From: Paenibacillus taihuensis
GTDB lineage: Bacteria > Bacillota > Bacilli > Paenibacillales > Paenibacillaceae
Assembly: GCF_003386535.1 (NCBI RefSeq)
Contig: NZ_QTTN01000050.1
Location: 1 to 43,362 of the forward strand
DNA: 43,362 nucleotides
Direction: 5' to 3'
The translations under genes and the position numbers were made by a program. Positions 7,805-16,682 of the stretch are shown piece after piece. Under the pieces are notes generated by a model that saw only the letters and a program-made list of their open reading frames with translations, ran no database searches and had not been told where the DNA came from. Numbering within the stretch: position 1 is the first letter of the stretch; the number at the start of each line of letters is the position of its first letter.

Positions 7805-8818
7805 TCACTCCTTCGCTGCTTTTTCAACAAACGATGAATCGAAGAGGGCGTCAAAATCTTTAATTTCATCGACCATATCGAGGTTCTTCAGGAAGTCCGC
7901 CGTCTTCTGCGCCGTGTAAGGTAGCGAAGTGTACTCTTCGCGCTTGCCGAACGCCGTAACGTTGTCTTCCTTCGTGAACAGCTTGATGCTCTCAAGTCCA
8001 AGCTTGAAGTCTTCCGGCGTTGTCTCCGCCTTCTTCGCCATGAGCTCGATCGCTTCATCTTGGTGTGTCTTGAAGTACTCCAACGCATCGAACCATGCGT
8101 CAACGATCTTCTGGATGTCATCCGGGCGATTCTTCACGACATCATCGCGGAACACGAGCAGATCGGGAATAAGTCCCGGCGTATCCTTCGAGGAGAAGAG
8201 CACCTTGCCCTTGCCTTCCTTCACCGCTTTGGTCTGGAACGGCTCCCATAGGACGGATGCGTCTGTTTTGCCGGAGATAAACGCTGGACCTGCATCGTTA
8301 ACCGTCATATTGACGTAATTGACATCCTTCTCGGACAATCCGTTCTGCGCGAGAGCCGTCAAAAGGAGAAGATGATCGACTGTACCAAGCTCGGTCGCTA
8401 CCGTCTTGCCTTTCAAATCCTTGATCGACGTGATGTCAGGCTTGCTTACAATTGCATCGCCGCCGAAAGAGTTATCGTTGACGAGTACCGCTTTAAGACC
8501 AATGCCCTTCGATGCCGGAGCTAACGTATCGCTCAGCGTCTGGCTGTTGGCGTCCACCTTGCCCGTCGAGAGCGCTTGGAGGGAATCGCTGTAGACCGGG
8601 AACCACTTGAGATCGACTTTGACGCCATGCTTGTCGAAGAAGCCTTTCTCATCGACGAGGAACCAGAAGAACCAGCCCGGCCATGGGCTGAGCGCAATCG
8701 TAATCGGTGAATCATCCACGCCTGTCGAAGCGTCTTTCGAGCCCCCGCAGCCAGCGAGCGTAATAAGCATTGCAGCAAGTACAGCTACCGTAACCGTTCG
8801 TTTCATCCTTCTCTTCAT
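7805..8818 (-). CDS. NitT/TauT-type substrate-binding lipoprotein, guanidine-riboswitch operon
   Basis: A 337-residue lipoprotein with a basic N-terminus, a hydrophobic core and the lipobox LAGC (cysteine near 24). The mature part is a periplasmic-binding-protein-like fold of the NMT1/SsuA type (ITIALSPWPGWFFWFLVDEKG at the start, then VDANSQTLSDTL and GKTVATELGTVDHLLL). The aromatic-rich PWPGWFFWF near the N-terminus is likely to shape the ligand site. It is the first gene after the guanidine-I riboswitch and terminator. ABC systems of this class are common under that riboswitch, so guanidine or a guanidine-derived compound is the best guess. True aliphatic sulfonates or nitrate remain possible. 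Confidence 0.88.
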   Translation of the reverse strand: MKRRMKRTVTVAVLAAMLITLAGCGGSKDASTGVDDSPITIALSPWPGWFFWFLVDEKGFFDKHGVKVDLKWFPVYSDSLQALSTGKVDANSQTLSDTLAPASKGIGLKAVLVNDNSFGGDAIVSKPDITSIKDLKGKTVATELGTVDHLLLLTALAQNGLSEKDVNYVNMTVNDAGPAFISGKTDASVLWEPFQTKAVKEGKGKVLFSSKDTPGLIPDLLVFRDDVVKNRPDDIQKIVDAWFDALEYFKTHQDEAIELMAKKAETTPEDFKLGLESIKLFTKEDNVTAFGKREEYTSLPYTAQKTADFLKNLDMVDEIKDFDALFDSSFVEKAAKE

Positions 8819-8895
8819 TCGTCCCCACTCCCATCGTTTTCTCTATTGCACCTCAAGGCAGCCCCGCAGCAGGCGGGAACCTTTGTACAAGAATA

Positions 8896-8931
8896 GAAAA
8901 AGCCTAAGGAGAGTTCATCTCCCAGGCTTTT
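8896..8931 (-). terminator. riboswitch-controlled terminator
   Basis: On the minus strand AAGCCTGGGAGA pairs with TCTCCTTAGGCTT and is followed by TTTT. The 5' arm is the conserved 3' segment of the guanidine-I aptamer, so ligand binding and terminator formation exclude each other. This is the expected layout for a switch turned on by guanidine. Confidence 0.85.
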
Positions 8932-9023
8932 ATCCTTCCGTGTATATGAAGCGAGGGCTTCATACGCCATCTCTCGGACCAGCTAGCACTTTAGCGCAGT
9001 GCTACGGAACCCTAGACAGCTTG
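8918..9023 (-). promoter_or_regulatory. guanidine-I (ykkC-yxkD) riboswitch aptamer
   Basis: The minus strand shows the hallmark segments in order: CTAGGGTTCCG (9005-9015), then CTGGTCCGAGAGATGGC, a variable hairpin, then ACGGAAGGATAAAAGCCTGG and GAGA. These are the conserved pieces of the ykkC class, now known to bind guanidinium. It leads a NitT/TauT-type ABC operon, a well-known gene class for this riboswitch. Confidence 0.92.
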
Positions 9024-9061
9024 TTGTTCCCTATCGGAATGCGGGGAACCGATATTTTGTT

Positions 9062-9078
9062 TGTTAGATTATCTAACA
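9062..9078. promoter_or_regulatory. GlnR/TnrA-type box, downstream of -10
   Basis: TGTTAGATTATCTAACA is a near-perfect palindrome fitting TGTNA-N7-TNACA. It lies just past the expected transcription start of the guanidine-riboswitch operon, a position where a bound regulator would block transcription. Confidence 0.75.
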
Positions 9079-9087
9079 TCTATCTGT

Positions 9088-9117
9088 ATAATAAAAGGAT
9101 GGTTATGGGTATGTCAA
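9088..9117 (-). promoter_or_regulatory. sigma-A promoter of the guanidine-riboswitch operon
   Basis: TTGACA (9112-9117) and TATTAT (9088-9093) are separated by 18 bp on the minus strand. The start is expected near 9081, about 60 nt before the aptamer. Confidence 0.85.
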
Positions 9118-9123
9118 CACTTG

Positions 9124-9140
9124 TGTTAGGTTTTATTACA
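9124..9140. promoter_or_regulatory. GlnR/TnrA-type box, upstream of -35
   Basis: TGTTAGGTTTTATTACA matches TGTNA-N7-TNACA. It is centred about 51 bp before the expected start of the guanidine-riboswitch transcript, a position typical of activation, and ends 12 bp past the urtE stop codon. Confidence 0.7.
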
Positions 9141-9152
9141 CATTTACATGAG

Positions 9153-9860
9153 CTACACAGTCAAGTAATGCCGGATGACCTCATCATTCAAGTCGGAGAG
9201 ACCGCCTTCCCAGGCGATCGAACCTTTCTCGATGATGTAGAAATAGTCGCCGACGCTCTTCACGAACTCCAAGCTTTGCTCCGCAAGCAGAATCGACATC
9301 TCCCCGCCCGACTTGATCGAGCGGATCACATCGCGGATATCCTCCACGATGGACGGCTGAATGCCTTCGCATGGCTCGTCGAGCAGCAGCAGCTCCGGTC
9401 CCGCTGCGAGCGCTCTGGCAAAAGCAAGCTGCTGCTGCTGGCCGCCGCTCAAATCCCCGCCCCTGCGGTCATACATCGCAGGAAGCACCGGAAACTTGGC
9501 GATCGCGGACTCCGGTATCGCGAGGTGCCGCTTCTTCCCCTTGGCTGCTTCCAGTCCGAGCAGCACATTCTCGAACACCGTCAGCTGCGGGAATATCTCA
9601 CGCCCCTGCGGCACGTAGCCGATCCCTTTCTTCGCCCGCTCACCCGGCGGCCGCTTCGTGAGATCATTGCCTTTGAAAGTCACCGTTCCCCGGCGCGCCT
9701 TGAGCACGCCCATGATGCTCTTCATGAGCGTCGTCTTGCCGACTCCGTTGCGCCCGAGCAGGCAGACAACCTGCCCCGGCTTCACCTGGAGCGTCACCTG
9801 CCTTAAGATGACGCTCTCTCCGTATCCCGCTTCAAGCTGTTGAACGGCTAGCATCGGCAT
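9153..9860 (-). CDS. urtE: urea ABC transporter ATPase UrtE
   Basis: A 235-residue ABC ATPase of the branched-chain amino acid/urea (LivF-like) type, with Walker A GRNGVGKTT near residue 36, signature LSGGQQQ, Walker B LLLLDEPCEGIQP and a switch region ILLAEQSLEF. The DEPCEGIQP sequence after Walker B is typical of UrtE. It pairs with UrtD to power urea import through UrtB/UrtC. The start overlaps the urtD end by 29 bp; the ATG at 9854 is an alternative with slightly better spacing. It is the last gene of the urt operon. No terminator is seen before the guanidine promoter, so read-through is possible. Confidence 0.93.
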   Translation of the reverse strand: MPMLAVQQLEAGYGESVILRQVTLQVKPGQVVCLLGRNGVGKTTLMKSIMGVLKARRGTVTFKGNDLTKRPPGERAKKGIGYVPQGREIFPQLTVFENVLLGLEAAKGKKRHLAIPESAIAKFPVLPAMYDRRGGDLSGGQQQQLAFARALAAGPELLLLDEPCEGIQPSIVEDIRDVIRSIKSGGEMSILLAEQSLEFVKSVGDYFYIIEKGSIAWEGGLSDLNDEVIRHYLTV

Positions 9861-10617
9861 CCCGCCTTTTCCCTAAATACACTTCTGCCACGCGGTCATC
9901 GCGCTGCACCTCTTCCATCGACCCTTCCTTCAGCAGCCGCCCTTCGTGCATGACCGTCACCTTGCTCGCGAAGCTGCGCACGAATTCCATATCGTGCTCG
10001 ACCACGACAATCGACTGCGTCTTGCGGATATGCTGCAGCAGCTCGCCGGTTTTCTCCGTCTCCCGGTCGGTCATGCCTGCAACAGGCTCATCGAGCAGCA
10101 AAATCTCCGGCTCCTGCAGCAGCATCATGCCGATCTCGAGCCACTGCTTCTCGCCATGCGACAGCCCGCCTGCCCGCCAGTCTGCTTTCCCTTGCAGACC
10201 GACCATCTCCAGCTGCGCCGCTAACCGATCCGTTTCTCCCGATCGCAGCTTGGCGCGCAGTGCGGCGAAGACGCTTCGATTCTGCTTCATCGCGATTTCG
10301 AGATTGTCATAGACGGTCAGCGATGGGAAGATCGACGGTGTCTGAAACTTCCGGCCAATGCCTAGCTCCGCAATCTGATGCTCCCGCTTGCGCGTAATAT
10401 CCACGCCGCCTCGCAGCATCACTTTGCCCGAAGCCGGCTTCACTTTGCCGCAGATCACGTCCAGCATGGTCGTTTTGCCAGCGCCGTTCGGCCCGATGAG
10501 AAACCGCAGCTCGCCGCGCGTCAGCGTCAGGTCCATCCCTTGTACCGCCTTGAAGCCGTCGAAATCAACGGTCACACCGTCACACTGCAGGATTACGGAC
10601 TCCACTCGTTCGCTCAT
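9832..10617 (-). CDS. urtD: urea ABC transporter ATPase UrtD
   Basis: About 261 residues. LivG-like ABC ATPase with Walker [10 protein letters not shown] near residue 42, signature [15 protein letters not shown], Walker [12 protein letters not shown] and the switch histidine in [10 protein letters not shown]. The LSHGEKQ form and the VAGM tail are characteristic of UrtD. The ATG at 10617 follows GGGGAGGGAG and lies inside the last codons of urtC (38 bp overlap), so the two are translationally coupled. The frame extends upstream to 10644, but that start lacks a ribosome-binding site. Confidence 0.93.
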   Translation of the reverse strand: MSERVESVILQCDGVTVDFDGFKAVQGMDLTLTRGELRFLIGPNGAGKTTMLDVICGKVKPASGKVMLRGGVDITRKREHQIAELGIGRKFQTPSIFPSLTVYDNLEIAMKQNRSVFAALRAKLRSGETDRLAAQLEMVGLQGKADWRAGGLSHGEKQWLEIGMMLLQEPEILLLDEPVAGMTDRETEKTGELLQHIRKTQSIVVVEHDMEFVRSFASKVTVMHEGRLLKEGSMEEVQRDDRVAEVYLGKRRDADASRSTA

Positions 10618-11704
10618 CCGACTCCCTCCCCTTTCTTCTTCCAATCCCTCTTAACTGGCCGATCAGCCCGGCAGCGCCTTTTGGCAGGAACACGACAACA
10701 ACGACAAACAATGCACCAAGGAATAACGTCCACATATCCGGATAAGACTCGCTGAACGTACTCTTCGCAGAGTTGAGCAGCACCGCTCCAAGAACAGCAC
10801 CGCCAAGCGTGCCCCGACCGCCAATAGCTACCCAGAGCACCATCTCGATCGACGGCACGATGCCCATCATCGACGGCGAGATAATGCCGACATGCAGCAC
10901 GAACAGCATACCCGCAAGACCTGCGAGCCCAGCCGATATTGCAAAAGCGACCATCTGGTAGATCGCCGGATTGTATCCGATGAAGCGCACCCGGTTCTCG
11001 CCGTCCCTGATCGCGCGGAGCACTTTGCCGAAGCGGCTCTTAACAAGGAATCGACAGAGCAGGAAAGCGCCAATGAGCACCCCCACGGTTACAAAATACA
11101 ACCAGCGTTTCGTTTCCGGAGATGCGAGCGAATAGCCGAACAGCTTGCTGTAGCCCGTCACGCCGTTGGTTCCGCCCGTGTACGCTTGCTGCCCGACGAA
11201 CAGCGTCGTCGTGATGATAACAAGCGCCTGCGTGAGGATTGTAAAGTAGACGCCGCGAATTCGGTTGCGAAACGTCACATAGCCGAGGATAAGCGCAAGC
11301 AGTGCCGGCAGCAGAATGCCTGCGGCAATCGCGAAGCCAATGGACTCGAAGGGCTTCCAAAACCATGGCAGCACGGTTAGGCCGCTCCAATCCATGAAGT
11401 CCGGCAGCCTGCCTCCGCTCGCCGCAAGCTTCAAGTACATCGCCATCGCATAGCCGCCCAAGCCGAAGAATACGCCGTGGCCGAGGCTGAGTATGCCCGT
11501 ATAGCCCCAAATCAGGTCGAGCCCCAATGCAACAATGGCATACGCCAGAAATTTAGCCAGCAGGTTAAGCCGGAAGTCGCTTAGCATAAGCGGCGCGCAG
11601 AAGAGAACGGCCGCCGATGCAGCATAAACCGCCAAGAGCCATAGCCGCCGGGATGTCCATGTTCGTAGCTGCATGCCCACACCACCTTTCGCCGAGGATC
11701 GCAT
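10580..11704 (-). CDS. urtC: urea ABC transporter permease UrtC
   Basis: A 374-residue permease of the LivM type with about ten hydrophobic segments. Recognisable blocks include [19 protein letters not shown], the [16 protein letters not shown] region and [13 protein letters not shown]. It forms the urea channel together with UrtB. The ATG at 11704 has GGAGG 7 nt upstream; a second ATG at 11674 is also possible. The C-terminus is rich in Arg and Gly and overlaps urtD. Confidence 0.93.
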   Translation of the reverse strand: MRSSAKGGVGMQLRTWTSRRLWLLAVYAASAAVLFCAPLMLSDFRLNLLAKFLAYAIVALGLDLIWGYTGILSLGHGVFFGLGGYAMAMYLKLAASGGRLPDFMDWSGLTVLPWFWKPFESIGFAIAAGILLPALLALILGYVTFRNRIRGVYFTILTQALVIITTTLFVGQQAYTGGTNGVTGYSKLFGYSLASPETKRWLYFVTVGVLIGAFLLCRFLVKSRFGKVLRAIRDGENRVRFIGYNPAIYQMVAFAISAGLAGLAGMLFVLHVGIISPSMMGIVPSIEMVLWVAIGGRGTLGGAVLGAVLLNSAKSTFSESYPDMWTLFLGALFVVVVVFLPKGAAGLIGQLRGIGRRKGRESDERTSGVRNPAV

Positions 11705-11721
11705 GTCGCAACCTCCGCTTA

Positions 11722-12630
11722 TTAGTTATCAAGCGATCGTGAACGCATCGCCACAAGCCCGCTTGGCTTCCACTGCAGGAATGCAACGATGCACAAGAAC
11801 ACAAGCACCTTCCCGAGCGAAGCCGTCGTCCAATATTCGAACAACGTATTCGACAAGCCGATTCCGACCGCGCCGAACACGGTGCCGACGAGCTTGCCTA
11901 CGCCTCCAAGCACGACGACCATAAAGGCGTCGACAATATAATAAGTGCCGATAGACGGCCCGATTGGTCCAATGAGCGTTAGCGCGCAGCCCGCAATTCC
12001 GGCGATGCCCGAGCCGATCGCGAAGGTTACCGCATCGACGCGGCGCGTCGAGATGCCGAGGCAGGCCGCCATCTCCCGGTTCTGCATGACCGCCCGCATC
12101 CTACGTCCGGAGTGACTACGGTAGATGTACACATACATGAGGAACAAGCAGACGAGCACGAGACCGAGAATAAACAACCTTTTGTATGGTAAGACAACAT
12201 CACCGAGCACTGTCATACCGCCGTTCAGCCACTCCGGACTCGTGACGCCGACATTCGGCGCGCCGAAGATGCTGCGTGCAATCTGCTGGAGCATGAGACC
12301 GACGCCCCAAGTGGCAAGCAGGCTGTCGAGCGGGCGCCCATATAAGAAGCGGATGAGACCCATTTCGAGGACAAGACCGAATAAGAAAGCGACGATGAAG
12401 CTCGCAGGGATAGCGAGAACGAAGTACCAGCCGAAGAGCGAGGCTGGCATGTAGGAGGTGAACAGATTTTGCACAACGTAGGCGGTGTACGCCCCGATCA
12501 TAATGAGCTCGCCATGCGCCATATTAATGACCTTCATGAGCCCGAACGTAATGGATAACCCCAGCGCAATCAGCAGCAAAATCGAGCTGACGCTAATTCC
12601 GTTAAACAGCTGCAGTACGACAACGTCCAT
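11722..12630 (-). CDS. urtB: urea ABC transporter permease UrtB
   Basis: About 302 residues, LivH-type permease with eight or so membrane segments. It shows [43 protein letters not shown] and [19 protein letters not shown], all typical of UrtB. The ATG at 12630 follows AAGGGGTGGG. The longer open frame to 12690 has no ribosome-binding site. It lies 87 bp after urtA. Confidence 0.95.
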   Translation of the reverse strand: MDVVVLQLFNGISVSSILLLIALGLSITFGLMKVINMAHGELIMIGAYTAYVVQNLFTSYMPASLFGWYFVLAIPASFIVAFLFGLVLEMGLIRFLYGRPLDSLLATWGVGLMLQQIARSIFGAPNVGVTSPEWLNGGMTVLGDVVLPYKRLFILGLVLVCLFLMYVYIYRSHSGRRMRAVMQNREMAACLGISTRRVDAVTFAIGSGIAGIAGCALTLIGPIGPSIGTYYIVDAFMVVVLGGVGKLVGTVFGAVGIGLSNTLFEYWTTASLGKVLVFLCIVAFLQWKPSGLVAMRSRSLDN

Positions 12631-12717
12631 GCACCCACCCCTTATCGTCCAACAAGCGAAAACGGCCGCACCGCCGGGCAGCGGCGGCACGGCACGATTT
12701 TCATCATGGAGGGATTC

Positions 12718-13983
12718 TTACTTGCCTTCGCTGAGGCTAGCCGCCCACGTGTAACCTTTCAGGAACGGATCCGGCTTCACCGGGTCGCCTGAATTCCACA
12801 CTTCCTTGAACTGGCCGTCCGTCTGCACCTCGCCGATACGGACTGTTTTGTACAAGTGCTGGGTATCGCCGTCAATCTTCACTTTACCTTCCGGCGCGTC
12901 CCACTCGAGGCCTTTCGCCGCGTTTTTCACTTTCTCGACGTCCGTGGAGCCCGCCTTCTCAACTGCTGCAGCCCACAGGTAAACGGCATCGTAGCCCGCT
13001 TCAATCGGGTCGGCCGTCACGCGGTCCTCGCCGTATTTCTTCTTATAGTTCTCAACGAATGTTTTGTTGGCAGGGGTGTCTGTCGTTTGGTAGTAGTTCC
13101 ATGCGGCGTATGTACCTGCGAGGACGTCTGTGCCGATACCGCGAATTTCTTCTTCCGCAACGGAAACGGACAAGGTCGTGAGGTCTTTGGAGGTAATGCC
13201 GGCATCCTTCAGCTGTTTGAAGAACGCGACGTTGCTGTCGCCGTTCAGCGTGTTGAACACGACATCCGGCTTCGCTTCTTTAATCTTGGCGATGACTGTG
13301 GCGTAATCGGTATGGCCGAGCGGCGTATACTCTTCGCCTGCGAGCTCTCCGCCTTCGACCTTAAGCTGTTCTTTGATGATTTTGTTTGCTGTGCGCGGGA
13401 ATACGTAGTCTGAACCAAGGAGGAAAAATTTCTTGCCTTTGTTCTGGAGGAGCCAGCTGACTGCGGGCACGATCTGTTGGTTCGTTGTAGCGCCTGTGTA
13501 CATGATGTACGGTGATTGCTCCAGTCCTTCATACTGCACCGGATACCAGAGCAAGCCCTTCAGTTCCTCGAATACGGGCAGCATCGCTTTGCGGCTCGAG
13601 GACGTCCATCCGCCGAACACCGTCGCGACTTTATCTTCGGAGATGAGCTTTCGCGCCTTCTCCGCAAAGGTCGGCCAATCCGATGCGCCGTCTTCGACGA
13701 CCGGCACGATCTTCTTCCCGAGCACGCCGCCTTTGGCATTGATTTCGTCGATCGCCATCATTTCCGAGTCTTTCACAGACACCTCGCTGATCGCCATCGT
13801 GCCGCTGAGAGAATGAAGAATGCCGACTTTAATTTCCCCGCCGCTGCTTGAGCTCGCCGAATCTGTCGTCTGTGCGGCCTCATCCGTTGATGCGGCTTTA
13901 TTATTGTCTGTACCGCACCCCGCAAGCGCCAAGCATAATGCAATAAGCACTGCCGCACCGCTTTTAGCCTTCCTACTCTTCAT
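12718..13983 (-). CDS. urtA: urea ABC transporter substrate-binding lipoprotein UrtA
   Basis: A 421-residue lipoprotein with the lipobox LAGC (cysteine near 23), then an acidic, Ser-rich linker. The mature domain is a type I (Leu/Ile/Val-like) binding fold: [44 protein letters not shown] and [14 protein letters not shown] are strong UrtA signatures. It delivers urea, possibly short amides, to UrtBC. It is the first gene of urtABCDE and has a consensus promoter with two GlnR/TnrA-type boxes upstream. No urease gene lies in this window, so the route of urea use is not shown. Confidence 0.95.
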   Translation of the reverse strand: MKSRKAKSGAAVLIALCLALAGCGTDNNKAASTDEAAQTTDSASSSSGGEIKVGILHSLSGTMAISEVSVKDSEMMAIDEINAKGGVLGKKIVPVVEDGASDWPTFAEKARKLISEDKVATVFGGWTSSSRKAMLPVFEELKGLLWYPVQYEGLEQSPYIMYTGATTNQQIVPAVSWLLQNKGKKFFLLGSDYVFPRTANKIIKEQLKVEGGELAGEEYTPLGHTDYATVIAKIKEAKPDVVFNTLNGDSNVAFFKQLKDAGITSKDLTTLSVSVAEEEIRGIGTDVLAGTYAAWNYYQTTDTPANKTFVENYKKKYGEDRVTADPIEAGYDAVYLWAAAVEKAGSTDVEKVKNAAKGLEWDAPEGKVKIDGDTQHLYKTVRIGEVQTDGQFKEVWNSGDPVKPDPFLKGYTWAASLSEGK

Positions 13984-14058
13984 TCTCCCACTCCCAATCC
14001 CTATTTTTTCTCTATTCCGAACGTTTTACTGGATATGGCTTCCAACGTTCGTGGTCTC

Positions 14059-14088
14059 ATTATAGAATCCGGTTTAGATTCATGTCAA
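14059..14088 (-). promoter_or_regulatory. sigma-A promoter of urtABCDE
   Basis: TTGACA (14083-14088) and TATAAT (14059-14064) are separated by 18 bp on the minus strand, about 75 bp before the urtA start codon. Confidence 0.88.
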
Positions 14089-14099
14089 TAAACTTTACA
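14083..14099. promoter_or_regulatory. GlnR/TnrA-type box overlapping the urtA -35
   Basis: TGTCAATAAACTTTACA fits TGTNA-N7-TNACA exactly and contains the -35 hexamer of the urtA promoter. Confidence 0.65.
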
Positions 14100-14156
14100 C
14101 AAAAGAGCTAAATATTTCTTTTGTTGCGGATGTGCCGAGACGGAATATCATATTTA

Positions 14157-14173
14157 TGTTAGATTTAATTACA
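14157..14173. promoter_or_regulatory. distal GlnR/TnrA-type box of urtA
   Basis: TGTTAGATTTAATTACA fits TGTNA-N7-TNACA. It is centred 74 bp from the proximal box, close to seven helical turns, so both would face the same side of the DNA. Upstream, at 14197-14218, GAGTTAT and ATAACTC form a further perfect inverted repeat of unknown role. Confidence 0.68.
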
Positions 14174-14337
14174 TATAATTTGATTAGAAAAGCATTGAGT
14201 TATCGACTGACATAACTCAAACCTAACATGTGCGTCCTCCTCAGAAATGCGAAAAGCCGGACAAGCAAGTTGTGCAATTTATTCCATTTCCCTGTTGCCA
14301 TCCATGCTGCCTCGCCAATTGGAAAACCAAAGCGCAC

Positions 14338-14371
14338 AAAAAAACGGACAAGCAGATCCCTCTGCTCATCC
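14338..14371 (-). terminator. intrinsic terminator of the lactonase gene
   Basis: An 11-bp stem (14361-14371 with 14346-14356, two G-T pairs) and a TCCC loop are followed on the minus strand by seven T. It isolates the lactonase transcript from urtA. Confidence 0.85.
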
Positions 14372-14403
14372 GGCTCCACTTTCCACTTCTGCTTCTGCCT
14401 TAC

Positions 14404-15453
14404 TTACTTCACGAATGCAATGCAAACTGGCTTGTTCGTCTCGATGCTGTACCCTGTCGGCTGCAGCTCGCCTGTCGCCTGATCGATGCGATACGTGACG
14501 ATATTGCTCGATTCCTGATTCGCTGCCACCAAATACTCCCCATCCGGCGAAATCGCGAAGTTACGCGGCGTCTGCCCGCCGCTTGGCGCGAACTGCACGA
14601 GCTCAAGCGTACCACCCGCATCCACTCGATAAACCGCGATGCTGTCATGCCCACGGTTCGATGCATATAGGAAGCGTCCGTCAGCAGTCACGTGGATATC
14701 TGCGCAAGTTGTCGCATCCGTGAACGACTCCGTCAGCGTCGAGATGACCTGCTTCAGCGTCAGCTGCGACTGCTCCGCTTCATAACTATAGACAGCAACG
14801 GTGCAGTCGAGCTCATTGATAACATACAGAATCGGCTGCTGCGGATGGAACGCCATATGCCTTGGACCCGCTCCCGGTGCTGCAGCTGTCGCCCCTTGCT
14901 TCACCAGTTTCTTCGCTTCCTGGTCGATACGGTACGAGACAACTTCGTCTGTGCCGAGGTCAGCTACAAGCACATAACGTCCTGCCGGATCGACTGTCGC
15001 CGAGTGCGGATGCGGCGCTTCTTGGCGATCGTCGCGCGGGCCGCGGCCTGAATGCACAATATGATCGGCAAGCTCTACCGAGCCGTCCTCTCCGATTGCA
15101 TACAAACAGAAATTGCCGCCTGTATAGTTCGTCGCGACAAGCAGCCGCTCGCTTGGATGCAATTCGACATGACATGGCGAGCCGCCGAGTGTGGATGCGT
15201 CATTAATCGACGTAAGTCCGCCGGTATCGCCTGTCAGCGCGTAGCTCAGCACGCTGCCCGGCTCCGCGCCAGTCTCGCTTACTACATAGAGATGAGTGCC
15301 TGCTTTATTTACTCGTAAGAAGGATGGATTAAGAACGCCCGCCAAACCGGACAACCGGCTGATCGCGCCAGTCTCCGTATCAAGCAGCATGGCCGAAATG
15401 CCTTCCTGCTCCGCTGAGGTATAGGAACCTACAAAGAAAAGCTGCTGCGCCAC
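14404..15453 (-). CDS. lactonase family protein (6-phosphogluconolactonase type, YkgB-like)
   Basis: About 349 residues, a seven-bladed beta-propeller of the Lactonase/YkgB family. Recurrent blade motifs include FFVGSYTSAEQEGI, NPSFLRVNKAGTHLYVVSE, ATNYTGGNFCLY, GPRHMAFHPQQPILYVINE, DGRFLYASNRGHDSIAVY and GQTPRNFAISPDGEYLVAANQ. Characterised relatives hydrolyse 6-phosphogluconolactone in the pentose phosphate pathway. The GTG at 15453 has GGGAGG 7 nt upstream. It stands alone between two terminators, the foldase gene ahead and the urt operon behind. Specific substrate is not provable from sequence. Confidence 0.88.
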   Translation of the reverse strand: MAQQLFFVGSYTSAEQEGISAMLLDTETGAISRLSGLAGVLNPSFLRVNKAGTHLYVVSETGAEPGSVLSYALTGDTGGLTSINDASTLGGSPCHVELHPSERLLVATNYTGGNFCLYAIGEDGSVELADHIVHSGRGPRDDRQEAPHPHSATVDPAGRYVLVADLGTDEVVSYRIDQEAKKLVKQGATAAAPGAGPRHMAFHPQQPILYVINELDCTVAVYSYEAEQSQLTLKQVISTLTESFTDATTCADIHVTADGRFLYASNRGHDSIAVYRVDAGGTLELVQFAPSGGQTPRNFAISPDGEYLVAANQESSNIVTYRIDQATGELQPTGYSIETNKPVCIAFVK

Positions 15454-15488
15454 TGTATGACCTCCCAAGAAATAGTTGTATAAAAGTC

Positions 15489-15527
15489 AAAACAAGCCCA
15501 GCCCTTGAATGCGCAGGCTGAGCTTGT
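15489..15527 (-). terminator. intrinsic terminator of the mfd-foldase unit
   Basis: On the minus strand ACAAGCTCAGCC pairs with GGCTGGGCTTGT and is followed by TTTT. It lies 37 bp past the foldase stop. Confidence 0.75.
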
Positions 15528-15563
15528 CTTGTTGTTACCGGAAGCTTCTAGGATCGCCCTATA

Positions 15564-16682
15564 TTACTTCGTTTCTGTTTTTGTGCTGTTATTCGTAGTA
15601 GCGTCTTTGTTCGTGTTCGTTGTGCCGCCCGAGTTCGTTGTACCCGAATTCGTGCCGCCGGCATTATTACCCGTACCAGCCGCTGGTGTTTCTGCCTTCG
15701 GCAGATCGATCTTCGTAATTTGCTTCGGAAGCTCGTCCGTCATGAACTTGTTCAAGTTCGTGGATGCGAGCGAGGACTTGAGTTCTTCCTTATCCGCAGC
15801 CGTCAGCTTATCGAACGCAGTCGGTGTACGCTTCTCAACCTTCATGACATGGTAGCCGTACTCCGTCTTCACAGGATCGCCGATTTTGCCGATTGGCTGT
15901 TTGTTCGCCGCATCTTTGAATTCCGCTACCCAGCTCTTCGCTTGTTGGTCTTCATACAGACCGCCGTTATCCTTGGAGCCTGGATCTTCGGAGTATTTCT
16001 TCGCAAGTGTTGTCCAGTCGCCGCCCGCATCCAGCTGTGCTTTTACTTCTTTTGCAAGCTTAAGCGCATCTGCATCTTTACGCTTCTCTGCGCCTGTTGT
16101 TGTATCGACAGTCGTAATCAGAATATGACGAACGCTGATAACGTTATAGTCGTCTTTTACCGTGTCGAATTGCTTCTTCACTTGATCGTCCGTAATCTTG
16201 CTCTCTTGGTCCTTCATGATCGTCGAAATCATCGTGAAGAAGTAACGGATGTCTTTCTCCGTAAGTCCTGCATCGTCCACTTTCTTCTTCGTTGCCTCGT
16301 CCGCATCTACCGCTTGCTTCAGCTGCGTATAGAAGGTATCGACATTTTTCTTTTCTTCATCTGTCTGTTTCTTATCAGCAAGTGGCTTGTACAAAATTTT
16401 GTACCCGATATATTCACGCAAGAACTGCTCCTGCAGCTGCGGAATGCTTAAGTACATTTCCGTCTGCGGTTGAACGACGCCGAAGAACGTGGAGTAGAGC
16501 TTGAACTCCTTGTCCGTAACGGTACCGTCCTTATACGTTGCAATCGTCTTGCCTTCGCCGGCTCCTGGAACTCCGCCGCTTGCCTCCTCGTTCTTCTTGC
16601 CGCAGCTTGCCATCAGCGTGATGACAAGAACGCCGGCAAGGACAAGCAGGAGCGATTTTCTCCATCCTTTAGTGCGTAGCAT
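15564..16682 (-). CDS. PrsA-like peptidylprolyl isomerase lipoprotein
   Basis: A 372-residue lipoprotein with basic start and lipobox-like MASC (cysteine near 27). After an N-terminal SurA-like helical region there is a PpiC/parvulin domain (VRHILITT, DWTTLAKKYSEDPGSKDNGG, GKIGDPVKTEYGYHVMKVEKR), which catalyses prolyl isomerisation outside the membrane. The last 50 residues are low complexity, rich in Asn, Thr and Gly, and probably a cell-wall linker. The start overlaps the mfd stop by 14 bp, so the genes form a unit. In Bacillus mfd is followed directly by spoVT; here the foldase gene and then the transporter island intervene. Confidence 0.9.
   Translation of the reverse strand: MLRTKGWRKSLLLVLAGVLVITLMASCGKKNEEASGGVPGAGEGKTIATYKDGTVTDKEFKLYSTFFGVVQPQTEMYLSIPQLQEQFLREYIGYKILYKPLADKKQTDEEKKNVDTFYTQLKQAVDADEATKKKVDDAGLTEKDIRYFFTMISTIMKDQESKITDDQVKKQFDTVKDDYNVISVRHILITTVDTTTGAEKRKDADALKLAKEVKAQLDAGGDWTTLAKKYSEDPGSKDNGGLYEDQQAKSWVAEFKDAANKQPIGKIGDPVKTEYGYHVMKVEKRTPTAFDKLTAADKEELKSSLASTNLNKFMTDELPKQITKIDLPKAETPAAGTGNNAGGTNSGTTNSGGTTNTNKDATTNNSTKTETK

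Noticed and set aside
8607..9806. Plus-strand frame of 399 codons
   Set aside because: It runs opposite urtE, across the riboswitch and into the binding-protein gene; its composition (His/Arg/Leu rich) is that of an antisense shadow.
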